From: Macrostomum hystrix
Lineage: Eukaryota; Platyhelminthes; Macrostomidae
Reading direction: 5' to 3'
Assembly: GCA_950097015.1 (NCBI GenBank)
Contig: CATNEN010000025.1
Span: forward strand, 5,012,001 to 5,076,000
DNA length: 64,000 nt
The notes under the pieces are model-generated. The model was given only the letters and a program-made list of their open reading frames with translations, ran no database searches and had not been told where the DNA came from. Shown here piece after piece: positions 1 through 12,527 of the stretch (position 1 is its first letter; each line of letters begins with the position of its first letter). The translations under genes and the position numbers were made by a program.

Positions 1-61
1 GCGCCCTCGTTTGACCGACCAGTGTACCTGTTCAGTGAGTGGCACTATTAGTCTTTAAGCC

Positions 62-157
62 TGTGTACGGTGCGCGTGTGCTCAGGAATCAGCGAAATGT
101 GCAGAATTGCCTCCTCGCTGGCAGCGGGTATAGTGTCACCAAATGATGTGCCCTCCT
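62..157 (+). repeat. SINE family 1, truncated 3' part
   Basis: This stretch matches the tail of the fuller copies at 22921-23236 (+) and 43945-44300 (-): the same run from the 'gtgtgctcagga' motif through 'cagaattgcctcctcgctgg' to 'agtgtcac'. The tRNA-like head is missing, as in a 5'-truncated retrotransposed copy. Match judged by eye. Confidence 0.7.
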
Positions 158-2490
158 GCAATTATTATCATTATTAATAGCTGGTGTAGACATAGGTTGT
201 ACACCTGGCTCTGGATTAGATAATTTAATAAAAATAGCCCGTCCCGTTAACCGCACCGCAGGCCCGTCAACAGGTGACCAGGCGGGCCTGGAGCGCGCCA
301 CCGGTGGTGCCTGCCTTCAGCGGCGCATGCGGCTCATGGTGGCTGTCGGTGATCCAGGTAAGCCAGAAGTTGCTGATAGCAACTAGCATGGTCGTTCTAC
401 TGTCAATAACCGATGCGTAGGTTAAATTAAAAAAAAATAAGAACAAAAATACTCTTTATTAAATGAGCAGTCACGGTTGTCTACCTATATTTAGGCGCAG
501 TGATTCATACCTTCATCATTATCTCAGCTTCTCTCTGTAAAAAAAGATAATTTAGTCGAAAGGTGTGATGACGCGCCTGACACGCCTAAGCCCGCACCGA
601 CAGCTACCTGCCTCCCAAAATCCCAAAGGGATTTCGCTAAAAATAAACACATCCCAGTTAGAGCAGGTGAGAACAGACTCTGAGCTTGAATAGCAAGGCA
701 GTTGACAAAAAGCGGCTGTTGAGCATGAGCATGCATAGCGGCACCCCTGGCTGTGCATGTGGCCCAACTAGACTATAGATTCATTCATTTATTCTTCACA
801 GCGGAAAGACAGACAATTTTTCCTTCTAAGGAGAGACCACAGGGGCTATTTCAAATACCCGCTGCCTACTTCTCGATAGCTCCCAAACCGAATGACCGAC
901 TTTCGTGACAGTCCACCATTTCGATTAAAATTTTCCGCCTTTTACGATGAACCAAATTTCAAATCTGTCCGATGTCAGCATCGTCGAGGTATTCAGCAAT
1001 TTTTTGTCGAAGATCCTGGGTGCACACTGGCTCAGCATTAATCAGTTCCCAATCAGCATCTCAAGCACTGCTCAGGCGAGCTGCATGCTTTGTCTCTGTG
1101 AGCGCAGCATGTTTGTGCTTCAATTATACCCCCCTAGCCTCACATCCTCCTGTGTCTTCTGCTCAAAAAATGTTGCTCAGTTCTGCTTCCGTTCCAGCGC
1201 ATCTCGAGTCCCATCTGTCTCGCCCAGCGATGGATGAGCTATTAATTGCACAAACGAGACCAATGAGGCTAGGTGAGGATACAGAGGGGGATATTGAAGC
1301 GAGCCCTTTGATCAGGGCGTCTCCGCAGCAGTAGCGTTTGTCTTCCGCCTCTCTGCCGTGACTGACTGCCGAGTCTGGACTCGCGCATCTCACTGTGCTC
1401 CTATCTCGAATCGCAACGCCGCGCAGATTAGGAAGAATAGGAATTGAAATGCGAAATCAAGGAGCGAAGATCGGGACAGCGAAATCTTCATTCGGGATAT
1501 CTCCCCTTTTTTCCGAAATCCCCATTCACTAGGGACAGGCCATCCTGTGCCCATCCTTCGCTTCCTTTTCATGTGGCAAAAACTGTCGCTGTATTTCTTA
1601 TCGGCCTCCATCATCTAGAAGATAATCCCATTGTGCCCGACCTCCCTCTTTCGCGGCTTGACAGCCGGGCCTCGCTAAAAAGGGAAGATTTGCCGTCTTG
1701 GTTTGGGGCGGGAATTGGTAAATGGGGGGATTGACATTTCTTTGTGAATAATAAATCGCGCAAATGGCCCTGGAACGAGCCTTGAAATTCTTGAGTTGCT
1801 CAGAGCTCAAGTCACTCAGTGCCAACATTGTGGCAATTGAAAAAAACTATATTTCCCTATTGTGTGAGAACACATTGTGAGGCATTGTGATGTATGCAAA
1901 GTTTAGCCAAGATTGTGTAATATTTACGAGATATGCATATTTTAAGTCGCTTTTCAGGCCTTTTTTGTTGTTGCGTTTTTTTAAGAATCTGCTCGCCTGA
2001 TTAAGTTGCGTTGAGTGCATTGAGCATACTTGCTTGAGCCATTGTTAGAAATTATGCTCATTGTTTCAGTGGGGGAAGAGCCTTATCTATTTTTTCAATC
2101 TAACGCCCATCAATATCTACTCCTCGCATTTTGTCTTCATTTTCCCATTCGTTTTCCAATGTGCCTCAACCAGCGATGACGCAATCACATCCCCAAGCGC
2201 CACCGTGGACATCAGCGGCCAGCTGATGATGAATGACCAGCGGGGGATCCGGCGGTATTTATCCCCTTTCAACCCACATCGCTTCGTAGATTTATCGCCA
2301 GCGTCCAAAAAAACTTCTGCCTCACACAAGCTGAGATAATTTTAATGGGGCCAAATATGACTGAATCGCAGTTTCATAGCTTGATAATAGATTATTGGGC
2401 CTACCAGTTTTTCTGACGCCTTTCGAGGCCGATTGAGGTTGTTTTCATAACAGAGATTTTTCATTTAAAACTGTGTAGATTCTATCTGTA
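158..2490. other. Spacer with one dispersed repeat, no supported gene
   Basis: Apart from the family 3 repeat at 803-1050 I see no conserved protein. An open frame at about 2161-2339 (+) gives a plausible polar peptide ending in TAA, but the reverse strand is open too and no convincing splice sites frame it, so it is not called. Confidence 0.5.
803..1050 (+). repeat. Dispersed repeat family 3, copy 1
   Basis: Shares long stretches with 16079-16450 and 39062-39330: 'gctatttcaaatac', 'accgaatgaccgactttcgtg', 'gtccacca', 'cagcatcgtc'. It starts with CAGCGGAAAGACA, close to the CAGTAGAAAGAC that follows a TTAA at 16075, so it may belong to a TTAA-targeting MITE group. No coding capacity seen. 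Confidence 0.65.
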
Positions 2491-2499
2491 CACGCATCC

Positions 2500-3660
2500 A
2501 AACCTCCATTCACATTCACATCTGCATCCGCATCTAGATCTGCATCTACATCCGCATCTACATCCGCATCTATACCCGCATCTACATCTGCATGTACGTC
2601 CGCATCTACATCTACATCCGCATCTACATCTACATCCACATCTACATCCGCATCTACATCCGCATCTACATCCGCATCTACATCCGCATCTACATCTACA
2701 TCCACATCTACATCCACATCTACATCCACATCTACATCTACATCTACATCTACATCCACATCTACATCCACATCTACATCCGCATCTACATCTACATCCG
2801 CATCTACATCCGCATCTACATCTACATCCACATCTACATCCACATCTACATCCGCATCTACATCCGCATCCACATCTACATCCGCATCTACATCCGCATC
2901 TACATCTACATCCGCATCTACATCCGCATCTACATCTACATCCACATCTACATCCGCATCTACATCCGCATCTACATCTACATCCGCATCTACATCCGCA
3001 TCTACATCCGCATCTACATCTACATCCGCATCTACATCCGCATCCACATCTACATCCGCATCTACATCCGCATCTACATCTACATCCGCATCTACATCCG
3101 CATCTACATCCACATCTACATCCGCATCTACATCCGCATCTACATCTACATCCGCATCTACATCCGCATCTACATCCGCATCTACATCTACATCCGCATC
3201 TACATCCGCATCCACATCTACATCCGCATCTACATCCGCATCTACATCTACATCCGCATCTACATCCGCATCTACATCCGCATCTACATCTACATCCGCA
3301 TCTACATCCACATCTACATCCGCATCTACATCCGCATCTACATCCGCATCTACATCCGCATCTACATCTACATCCGCATCTACATCCACATCTACATCCG
3401 CATCTACATCCGCATCTACATCTACATCCACATCTACATCCGCATCTACATCCGCATCTACATCTACATCCGCATCTACATCCACATCTACATCCGCATC
3501 TACATCCGCATCTACATCTACATCCACATCTACATCCGCATCTACATCCGCATCTACATCCGCATCTACATCCGCATCTACATCCGCATCTACATCCGCA
3601 TCTACATCCGCATCTACATCCGCATCTACATCCGCATCTACATCCGCATCTACATCCGCA
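2500..3660. repeat. Minisatellite of hexamers CATCTA / CATCCG / CATCCA
   Basis: About 190 hexamers of only three main kinds. CATCTA usually alternates with CATCCG or CATCCA, giving a 12-bp period with longer recurring patterns. It ends exactly where a candidate exon begins: the last unit plus one G makes the acceptor CCGCAG at 3656-3661. Long open frames on both strands follow from the period being a multiple of three. Confidence 0.97.
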
Positions 3661-3661
3661 G

Positions 3662-3778
3662 ATTCGCAGCCGCCGAGGCCGCCGAGGCCGCCGCCAATAG
3701 AGGACTCCCCAATGCACCCCGCCTACCCGCCGCTGCCCAGCGCACGCCAGACACCTTTGGGAAGTGGCGGTTTCCAAG
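3662..3778 (+). CDS. Candidate internal exon, Pro-rich protein of unknown type
   Basis: A 117-bp open stretch between an AG acceptor made at the edge of the hexamer array and a good donor AAG|GTAACA. In the phase-1 frame it reads as a Pro-rich segment beginning [16 protein letters not shown] and ending LGSGGFQ. Both ends are phase 1. The GC-rich, Pro-biased composition differs sharply from the flanks. I recognise no family and could not link it firmly to other exons, though the phase-1 terminal exon candidate at 19130 would fit. It could also be a chance open stretch. Confidence 0.4.
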
Positions 3779-3789
3779 GTAACAGTGAT

Positions 3790-5470
3790 GGAAGGTTTTA
3801 ACTTTGAATTGCGTTCTTCTGCTCCGGTTCATTCAAAGTGAAATCGGGTTGCTCTTATAGAATCCATCAATGCCTTGTTGTTGCCTTTAATCCTCAACAA
3901 TGGCAGGATTCAAGGATTAGACCAATTTGGTTGCTGGGCTTTGTGGGGCCCGGGTCAATGCGCCTGGCATTTATCAATCTACTCATACAGTTTCTGGGGG
4001 ATTTTAATATGGGATCTGTGGGATAAAAATCGTATGCTGAAGCGTGAATCAGTGAAGACATCAGTTGGCAGTCATTGCTTTCAATACTAAACCAACACGA
4101 CACAATGCGACGAAGAGGGAGAAGTAAGTTTGGCAGCGCAAAATATCCAGACAATAATAATAATAATTGATTACACCTGCACAAATCGGGCCAGCAGCAC
4201 AGCCGCAGCTAATGCGCGTCTGAAGGCTGCGTACGGCTGTATGTCCATGGACTCCCTCAATCACCCCAGCTGATGCTGTTAACCATTTAATAGCTGGGTG
4301 AACTCTAGCAATGCAGAGTTAAGTGTCTTGCTAAGGGACAAAAATGGTTCCGGTGGAATCGGGCCTCGAACCCCCGACCTTCAAGTCGGGCTGGCCTTCG
4401 CCTCTTCACACAATGTGACTCATGAGGCTAATAACCTGGGACAATGGGAAAAGCCTTGTTGCCTTTGGATGGAGTCACAAAAGTTGTGATCTTGGCTGCT
4501 TTTTGCTAAGCCGCAAATTTTTACAACTATCTTCCTCTGTCACTCTCACACAGCCTTCGAGTGTACTTTGGTTTCGCTGCAATCGAAAACAAAAAATTGG
4601 ACCAAATCTAGTCCAAGTAGGCGTTTATGGCGCTGCTGCAGGCAATTATGCGACAATCCAAGTCCAGCCTCTTTAAAAAAGCTAGCAGCAGCTGTACCTA
4701 AATGTGTACTTAAATGTAAGGCAATAATTGTGGTTTCATTGCCGTGTGTGTGTGTGGGGGGGGCATTTTGCCGCTTCCTGCTGGCTTGATTTGCTTTCTT
4801 AGCTTTCAGTCGTCGCCCGTCTCCAAGGTCAGACTAAAAAGCTGAGCCAGATACTGGAGACAATCCGTTTTTTTTCAAACAGATCTCATGTATATTTTTC
4901 ATATTGCATTAATTCACTGAACCAAAATGCCTTTGGCTAGATGACTCTGACTCAGCTTGGAACCGGTAGGGCGTCGAAAAAAGTTAGAAAGAATAATGAT
5001 CCTTTGTCAGAACCCGGATGTAAAGAAAATACTTCACTGATACGGGTAATCGCTCCACTTTTCCCATCATGGGAAAATATTCAATTAGTGTTACACGCCC
5101 GCCTTGACAACCAAAGTCAACTTCAGCTATGCCAGAAGTTTTCTTTTTCGTTTCCAGGAAAGCAAGTCAGACGATAGAGCGAGTGTCCCAGGCCTGTTTT
5201 TTGTCCCTTGCGTGATGAATTGCTTGCAGCAGAGGGGTTGTACAAGCGCACCAAAAGCATATTAGGAGCAGAAGGCAGTAGAAAATACTGGGCAACCAGT
5301 AACTAAAGTTAAGGTGTGAGCGAGGTCACAGTAGCGCAGGCGACATGAGTTGGCCAGTGAAGCGCTCAACCCTGATTGATGTCAGCTACGCTCAAATCAT
5401 TTCCGATCGTCATGAACTTGGGACTTAGAAGTATCGCTTGCACCAATGTCCCTGAGCTCGAAGCCACTAA
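3790..5470. other. Spacer with one SINE, no gene seen
   Basis: Contains the SINE family 2 copy at 4222-4405, a short GT run followed by a G run near 4745-4765, and otherwise AT-rich unique sequence. None of the short open frames resembles a known protein. Confidence 0.5.
4222..4405 (-). repeat. SINE family 2, copy 1 (tRNA-like head on minus strand)
   Basis: On the minus strand, 'gaaggtcgggggttcgag' at about 4368-4385 is a good tRNA box B. The body, with 'agctgggtgaact', 'caatgcagagttaag' and 'gctgcgtacggctg', recurs at 7040-7215, 17597-17850 and 22375-22525. It looks like a tRNA-derived SINE inserted in reverse orientation. Confidence 0.75.
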
Positions 5471-5473
5471 CCA

Positions 5474-6675
5474 GAGAGAATGAGAGATGAGACAAAGGAG
5501 AGGTGAGACAGGAGAGAAATGAGAGATGAGACAAAGGAGAGGTGAGACAGGAGAGAAATGAGAGAAATGAGAGATGAGACAAAGGAGAGGTGAGACAGGA
5601 GAGAAATGAGAGATGAGACAAAGGAGAGGTGAGACAGGAGAGAAATGAGAGAAATGAGAGATGAGACAAAGGAGAGGTGAGACAGGAGAGAAATGAGAGA
5701 AATGAGAGATGAGACAAAGGAGAGGTGAGACAGGAGAGAGATAAAACATGAGAAAGATGAGACAGAGGCGAAATGAGACAGGAGAGAGATGAAACTGGGG
5801 AGAGATGAGACAGAGGAGAGAGAGATGAGACTGGGGAGAGATGAGACAGAGGAGAGAGAGATGAGACTGGGGAGAGATGAGACAGAGGAGAGAGAGATGA
5901 GACTGGGGAGAGATGAGACAGAGGAGAGAGAGATGAAACTGGGGAGAGATGAGACAGAGGAGAGAGAGATGAGACTGGGGAGAGATGAGACAGAGGAGAG
6001 AGAGAGATGAGACTGGGGAGAGATGAGACAGAGGAGAGATGAGACAGATGAGAGAGAGATGAGACTGGGGAGAGATGAGACTGGGGAGAGATGAGACAGA
6101 GGAGAGAGAGATGAAACTGGGGAGAGATGAGACAGAGGAGAGAGAGATGAGACTGGGGAGAGATGAGACAGAGGAGAGAGAGAGATGAGACTGGGGAGAG
6201 ATGAGACTGGGGAGAGATGAGACAGATGAGAGAGAGATGAGACTGGGGAGAGATGAGACAGATGAGAGAGAGATGAGACTGGGGAGAGATGAGACTGGGG
6301 AGAGATGACACAGAGGAGAGAGAGATGAAACTGGGGAGAGATGAGACTGGGGAGAGATGAGACTGGGGAGAGATGAGACAGAGGAGAGAGAGATGAGACT
6401 GGGGAGAGATGAGACAGAGGAGAGAGAGAGATGAGACTGGGGAGAGATGAGACTGGGGAGAGATGAGACAGATGAGAGAGAGATGAGACTGGGGAGAGAT
6501 GAGACTGGGGAGAGATGAGACTGGGGAGAGATGAGACAGAGGAGAGATGAGACAGGAGAGAGATAAAACAGGAGAGAGATAAAACAGGAGAGTGATGAGA
6601 CAGAGGCGAAATGAGACAGAGGAGAGGTGAGACGGGGAGCGAAAAGGCTCAGGAGAGATGAGACAGGAGACACGA
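5474..6675. repeat. Purine-rich minisatellite (GAGATGAGAC type)
   Basis: A 1.2-kb array that is mostly A and G on the plus strand. The left part (5474-5740) repeats a unit of about 37 bp with 'gagaaatgagagatgagac'. The right part repeats a unit of about 36 bp with 'gagatgagactggggagag' and 'gagacagaggagaga'. The open frames through it are low-complexity Ser/Leu/Pro readings and are not genes. Confidence 0.95.
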
Positions 6676-8675
6676 GAGGTGTTGACTCAGGCCGTGTCTG
6701 GCAGTGCTGGCTAGAATATTCCGAGCCCAATTTAAAATGCTTTAGGCGCGGAAGCATTCTTAATTATAGATGTTTATCCGTATGACAAAGCCACCACAAT
6801 CGTCACTCCCAGTATTTTAATTCTGAATTCGGCACTCATTAGTAACCATGTGCTACAGTAGGTGTGGCTGTATTGTGGCAAGCACAATTATTATTATTTA
6901 ATAAAAGCAGTGAAGCAGCAAAAACCAAAAAGTTGTTTTTAAAACAAATATGTTACTTTTTTCGAATGATCTTAACTAGCTAGCCTAGCAACCATTGTTA
7001 GTTTTTCTTAAAAATAGTATTTTTTTGTTTGGCTGCACTGGAAAAATTGTATCTTTTCGCAAGACACTGAACTGTGCATTGCTTCAGTTCACCCAGCTCT
7101 TAAATGGGTATCAGCTGGGGTAATTGAGGGTGGGTGTGGCGTCCCCCCAGTCCATGGACTGTACAGCCGTACGCAGCCTTCAGATGCGCTGCGGCTGTGC
7201 AGTCGGCTGCAGGGTCAGAATATGAAGTTATAGACATTCTTTCTAATTGTACAAGATTTTTTCCGAAGCAACCCGCCCCTAATCCGGATCAAAAGTCTTG
7301 CAGTCGCAAGTGTAAACTGATATTGCCTGCTATCTGCGCCGAATGAGCGCCAATTGATGCCTGGACTAGCTTTTCCCTCCCTCCTTTCTGAAGGGATCAA
7401 AGGCGGATCTGAGGCGGGTTGGTCTGTGTCAGGTTTCAGAGTGCCTTTCTGCTAAAAAATTGCGAGCGAGCAGCAACAGGACTCGAAGTGGATTAAAAGC
7501 GGGGGCCGCGCTGTCTGCTTCAAAAAGTTGTCAGTTTTTTTAGCTTTTAGAGCGCTTAGAGAAATTATTTTACGGGTGAGTCACAGACAGAGATGTCTCT
7601 CTTTGAGCAGTGCGATTGCATCACAGGCCCGGGCCCGCATCTCATGCCTCGGCTTTCAATTTAACGGCCTCTAGTATATTATTCCCCATCAAAATCTGGG
7701 CTTAATCCTCAGCTTTGAATCACTGTTCTCAGGTATGCAATCTAGACCTACACGTCAGTCAACTGTCATCTTTGAAGCTCCTAATGAAATCCGCGATTGT
7801 TGCGATAAATTTAGCCCCGATCGGAGACTATTTGAGAAAATTCTGACCAACTCTACGCAAAAAGATTGTGAGCTAGGATTTCTACCTGAGATTAAGCTGT
7901 GCAAAGCATTCTCTAAACTTGAAACTAAGCAGTGTCAATACAATGGGCCCTTAGAGACGACCTGTTGCTCTGGTGGGGCATTGACGGTGACACAAGAAGA
8001 CCAGACAAGAAAGGCAGAAAGTAAACACTAGCCTTCAAGCAAGAGAATCGGCATTAATTAATGTTGCAGATGCTTTGAAGACTTAGGCACCGAAAATGGT
8101 TCTGCGTATGTCAAACAAAAGCAGTCGCGATGCCACGAATTCAACTATAGACTGCGCTGTGCAAACAATCTTCCCTTGGCTAACAAAACCAACTTTATTG
8201 ACAATTCTATTTAGTTAATAATAATAAGGTATCTAAATTTTCCTGTCTACAACAAATGGTCAAACTTATTTGAACCAAACAAAATGAAACACGTTAATAG
8301 TTACACTTTTTGGGGGGGGGCCATATATTATACAGCTGCAGTGCATGAGGAACAAGTTTTCAGTCCAAAAAGGCAAACAATTGGCATATTTTCACGTTTT
8401 CAATTAACGAATCAGGAACTCAGAACTAAAAAATGTTTCAATTATAAAAAGTAGTAAAGTTTAAAGTTTTCTCTGTTCCGAAAACTTTTTTTTTAATCAA
8501 TTCAAGCACTCATCGACTAATTGACTTGCTAAATAAAGGCCTAACGAAGCCAATCAGTTGTCTTTTGCAGCTGCTACTGGTCCACTTGTATCAGACCAAC
8601 AGATGTCTGTTGTGCCTACTAAATCTAGGAGATAGTGTAGAATATTAAAGGAAGATTTCAAGGAACAGTTATAGA
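6676..8675. other. Spacer with a SINE 2 fragment, no supported gene
   Basis: Holds the SINE 2 fragment at 7040-7215 and AT-rich unique sequence. A 98-codon open frame at 7735-8031 (+) has several Cys but no recognisable motif, and its start overlaps a splice-acceptor-like CTGTTCTCAG, so I do not call it. Confidence 0.5.
7040..7215 (+). repeat. SINE family 2, copy 2 (head lost)
   Basis: Reverse-orientation match to the copies at 4222 and 17597: it carries 'cattgcttcagttcaccc', 'cagctggggtaattgag' and 'cagtccatggactg', followed by 'cagccgtacgcagcc'. The tRNA-like box B part is not recognisable, so the copy is truncated or decayed there. Confidence 0.7.
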
Positions 8676-9392
8676 ATGAATTCTAGGAAGAATTCTAGGA
8701 ATTCTAGGAAGAATTCTAGGAATTCTAGGAAGAATTCTAGGAATTCTAGGAAGAATTCTAGGAATTCTAGGAAGAATTCTAGGAATTCTAGGAAGAATTC
8801 TAGGAATTCTAGGAAGAATTCTAGGAATTCTAGGAAGAATTCTAGGAATTCTAGGAAGAATTCTAGGAATTAATTCTAGGAATCTAGGAAGAATTCTAGG
8901 AATTCTAGGAAGAATTCTAGGAATTCTAGGAAAAATTCTAGGAATTCTAGGGAGAATTCTAGGAATTCTAGGGAGAATTCTAGGAATTCTAGGGAGAATT
9001 CTAGGAATTCTAGGGAGAATTCTAGGAATTCTAGGAAGAATTCTAGGAATTCTAGGAAGAATTCTAGGAATTAATTCTAGGAATCTAGGAAGAATTCTAG
9101 GAATTCTAGGAAGAATTCTAGGAATTCTAGGAAGAATTCTAGGAATTCTAGGAAAAATTCTAGGAATTCTAGGGAGAATTCTAGGAATTCTAGGGAGAAT
9201 TCTAGGAATTCTAGGGAGAATTCTAGGAATTCTAGGAAGAATTCTAGGAATTCTAGGAAGAATTCTAGGAATTCTAGGGAGAATTCTAGGAATTCTAGGG
9301 AGAATTCTAGGAATTCTAGGAAGAATTCTAGGAATTCTAGGAAGAATTCTAGGAATTCTAGGAAGAATTCTAGGAATTCTAGGAAGAATTCT
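8676..9392. repeat. 21-bp minisatellite of AATTCTAGG units
   Basis: Built from GAATTCTAGGAATTCTAGGA plus A or G. The interruption 'gaattaattctaggaatc' occurs near 8868 and again near 9069, about 201 bp apart, so a larger block was itself duplicated. Each unit contains TTCTAGGAA twice. The open frames (repeats of the RILPRIP or NSRK type) are by-products of the 21-bp period. Confidence 0.97.
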
Positions 9393-10689
9393 CACTGCTG
9401 TGCATACCTACTCGGGCTGATCAGGCTTTGACAGCATGCCAATCAGGAACTCTGTCCATAGCACAACAAAACATTTTTGTTAGTTTGAGACCTGGGCATG
9501 TCACGCACGCGAGCATAGGCTTAGCGGTCCAAGTAAAATAGAAGAATGCAAAACGATCGCAGCACAATCGGGCCCAGACGCACAGGCAGACAGGCGAGGG
9601 ACACGCACAGCGGAGAGAGTGAGAGCTGCTTAGGAGACAATTTTCCTTTCGCATTTAATCGGCACCAGCCAGTGCGGTCTCTGCACTGTTCAGCTCATCC
9701 ATTGTTGCAGGCGTTCCCGATAGACACTCTCAGAGTCCTGAAAAAATGTGTTTTGCGTGTCATGCCTCACAGCCAGCCCCCCCCTTAATCATTTTCTGTC
9801 TCAGTCTATAAATGCCTCCTCTGTCTCTCTGCCACGCCCTTCAGCTACAGTTGCAGCCGGCACTGCAGCCGCCGCCGCCGCAGCCGCCAATGTCGGCACC
9901 TTCCGCTGTGTCACCCAACTGCCTATACCTGCTCAAAACTTTATTTTCCTTGTCCTATCCTCTCACCTACCCCAATCCTGTGGGGGGGAGTGGGTGCTGG
10001 CCGGGTTGTCATGTGCTCCCCAAACTCCTGGCCTCCCAAAACGACCCGGCCGCCCTGTCAAAGCCCTCCTCTCCTGAAAGTGGCGGCGCCGGCAAGTCGC
10101 GTTGAGCTTCGCGCCGCCATCCACCGCCACCCGTCCAGGCAGCACGAGAGAGAGAGAGAAACACACACACAGCTTGTCAGACTGTTGTATGCACGCGTGT
10201 TGTTGTTGGGTGGCCTGTCAACAATGCCGCCCCCACCCCCCAAAAAATTGGCACTCTGAGGCGCGTTGCGAACTTAAACAAATTCTGAGCAACGCCTCTG
10301 CGAGACCTCCTCCCCCCCAAACCCCTTGAGCTCCTACCGGATCTACTAGAATAATAATCCGCAGATAAAGAACTGATCTGATGCACCACTGACAGCTCCG
10401 TTGGGTTTGCCTAAATGAGGAAATAATAGCACTAGTGTAGCTCTCATATCCGGCGCTCACTCTGTAGTGCACACACACAGACACACCGAGAAATGGTAGA
10501 CTTACTCACGATCAGTTCTTCGTAAGCTAATTTTCAATTGCGTCTTTCCGCTATCCAGCTCTGTTGCCACACTTTCGCGCGCGTTTTGATTTTGGGCGCT
10601 GTGAGTCAATGGGTCGAGGTTTTCTCAGCCTTAAAGCAAATACCTATTTTCAATAAAATCTGTCCGATATAAGAAGAAGAAACAGAAGT
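9393..10689. other. Spacer with a GC-rich possible coding patch
   Basis: Mostly unique sequence without recognisable genes. The only coding-like part is the GC-rich patch at about 9835-10106. A short AG run (10147-10160) and CA runs lie after it. Confidence 0.5.
9835..10106 (+). CDS. Weak candidate exon(s), Pro/Gln/Ala-rich
   Basis: After an acceptor-like CCCTTCAG at 9827-9834 the sequence turns GC-rich, with a CCG/CAG run, and is open in two frames. One reads LQLQPALQPPPPQPP... and reaches ...SPESGGAGKSR with a TGA at 10103-10105. The middle (about 9940-10000) looks intronic. Composition resembles the 3662-3778 candidate, so they could belong to one gene. No domain is recognisable; call by composition and splice-like borders only. 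Confidence 0.25.
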
Positions 10690-12175
10690 GCAGAGATTCT
10701 CAAGATTCATCAGATTCCTAAGATTCGTCAGATTCCAAGGATTCGTCAGATTCCAAAGATTCGTCAGATTCCAAGGATTCGTCAGTTTCTAAGGATTCGT
10801 CAGATTACAAGGATTCGTCAGATTCCAAGGATTCGTCAGATTCCAAGGATTCATCAGATTCCAAGGTATCGTCAGATTCCTAAGATTCGTCAGATTCCAA
10901 GGATTTGTCAGATTACAAGGATTCGTCAGATTCAAAGAATGCGTCAGATTCCAAAGTATCGTCAGATTCCTAAGATTCGTCAGATTCCAAGGATTCATCA
11001 GATTCCAAGGATTCGTCGTTTCTAAGGATTCGTCAGATTCCAAAGATTCGTCAGATTCCAAGGATTCGTCAGTTTCTAAGGATTCGTCAGATTCCAAGGA
11101 TTCGTCAGTTTCTAAGGATTCGTCAGATTCCAAAGATTCGTCAGATTCCAAGGATTCGTCAGATTCCTAAAATTTGTCAGATTCAAAGAATTCGTCAGAT
11201 TCCAAGGATTCGTCAGATTCCAAGGTATCGTCAGATTCCTAAGATTCGTCAGATTCCAAGGATTCGTCATATTCCTAAGATTCGTCAGATTCCAAGGATT
11301 CGTCAGATTCCAAGGATTCGTCAGATTACAAGGATTCGTCAGATTCAAAGAATTCGTCAGATTCCAAGGTATCGTCAGATTCCTAAGATTCGTCAGATTC
11401 CAAGGATTCGTCAGATTCCAAGGATTCGTCAGATTCCAAGGATTCGTCAGATTCCAAGGATTCGTCAGATTCAAAGAATGCGTCAGATTCCAAAGTATCG
11501 TCAGATTCCTAAGATTCGTCAGATTCCAAGGATTCGTCAGATTCCAAGGATTCGTCAGATTCCAAGGATTCGTCAGATTCCAAGGATTCATCAGATTCAA
11601 AGAATTCGTCAGATTCCAAGGATTCGTCAGATTTCAAGGATTCGTCAGATTCCAAGGATTCGTCAGATTCCAAGGATTCGTCAGATTCCAAGGATTCGTC
11701 AGATTCCAAGGATTCATCAGATTCAAAGAATTCGTCAGATTCCAAGGATTCGTCAGATTCCAAGGATTTGTCAGATTACAAGGATTCGTCAGATTCAAAG
11801 AATTCGTCAGATTCCAAGGTATCGTCAGATTCCAAGGATTCGTCAGATTTCAAGGATTCGTCAGATTCCAAGGATTCGTCAGATTCCAAGGATTCGTCAG
11901 ATTCCAAGGATTCGTCAGATTTCAAGGATTCGTCAGATTCAAAGAATTCGTCAGATTCCAAGGTATCGTCAGATTCCTAAGATTCGTCAGATTCCAAGGA
12001 TTCATCAGATTCCAAGGATTCGTCAGATTCAAAGAATTCGTCATATTCCAAGGTATCGTCAGATTCCAAGGATTCGTCAGATTCCAAGGATTCGTCAGAT
12101 TTCAAGGATTCGTCAGTTTCTAAGGATTCGTCAGATTCCAAGGATTCGTCAGATTCCAAGGATTTATCAGATCCC
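10690..12175. repeat. 18-bp minisatellite CAGATTCCAAGGATTCGT
   Basis: Roughly 80 copies. Variants include 'caagg' to 'ctaag', 'gattaca', and 'tcaaagaa'. The 18-bp period keeps several frames open on both strands, giving SDSKDS, ESDESL and RQIPRI readings, which I treat as artefacts: all frames are similarly open and there is no flanking domain. Confidence 0.97.
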
Positions 12176-12527
12176 ATTGGAAGTTTTAATGCACGAAACA
12201 AAGTCGACACTCCCTGACTTTAATTAGTATGTGAGAGCGCAGTAACTTTCCTTTGTTTTCACCAAGTCAGGTTCGGCCAGCTCTCTGCAATGTCCTCAGT
12301 TTTGAAATTGAGCTTGGACGTACGTCAAGGATGCCATGAATAAAACATGCTTTGCTGTTATTTAAGATTCGCACTGCTATAGGAGTTGTATAGGGACCTG
12401 TACTGAGAGCTAGGCTATATTATATCGTTCTTTGTCATCTTATCTCCTTTGACCCGTGTCTTAACTTCCTCTCTCATCGCAATATCTGCTAATTTAATTT
12501 AAACTAATAAGCTTAAGGCATTCAGTT

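Noticed and set aside
2445-3782. Frames giving DADVDV, RCGC and IYIRIY repeats
   Set aside because: Hexamer array artefacts; all frames are open because the unit has no stops.
10789-12227. Ser/Asp/Lys- and Arg/Gln/Ile-rich repeat frames that look like phosphoserine or SR-type domains
   Set aside because: 18-bp array artefacts open on both strands with no flanking unique coding sequence.
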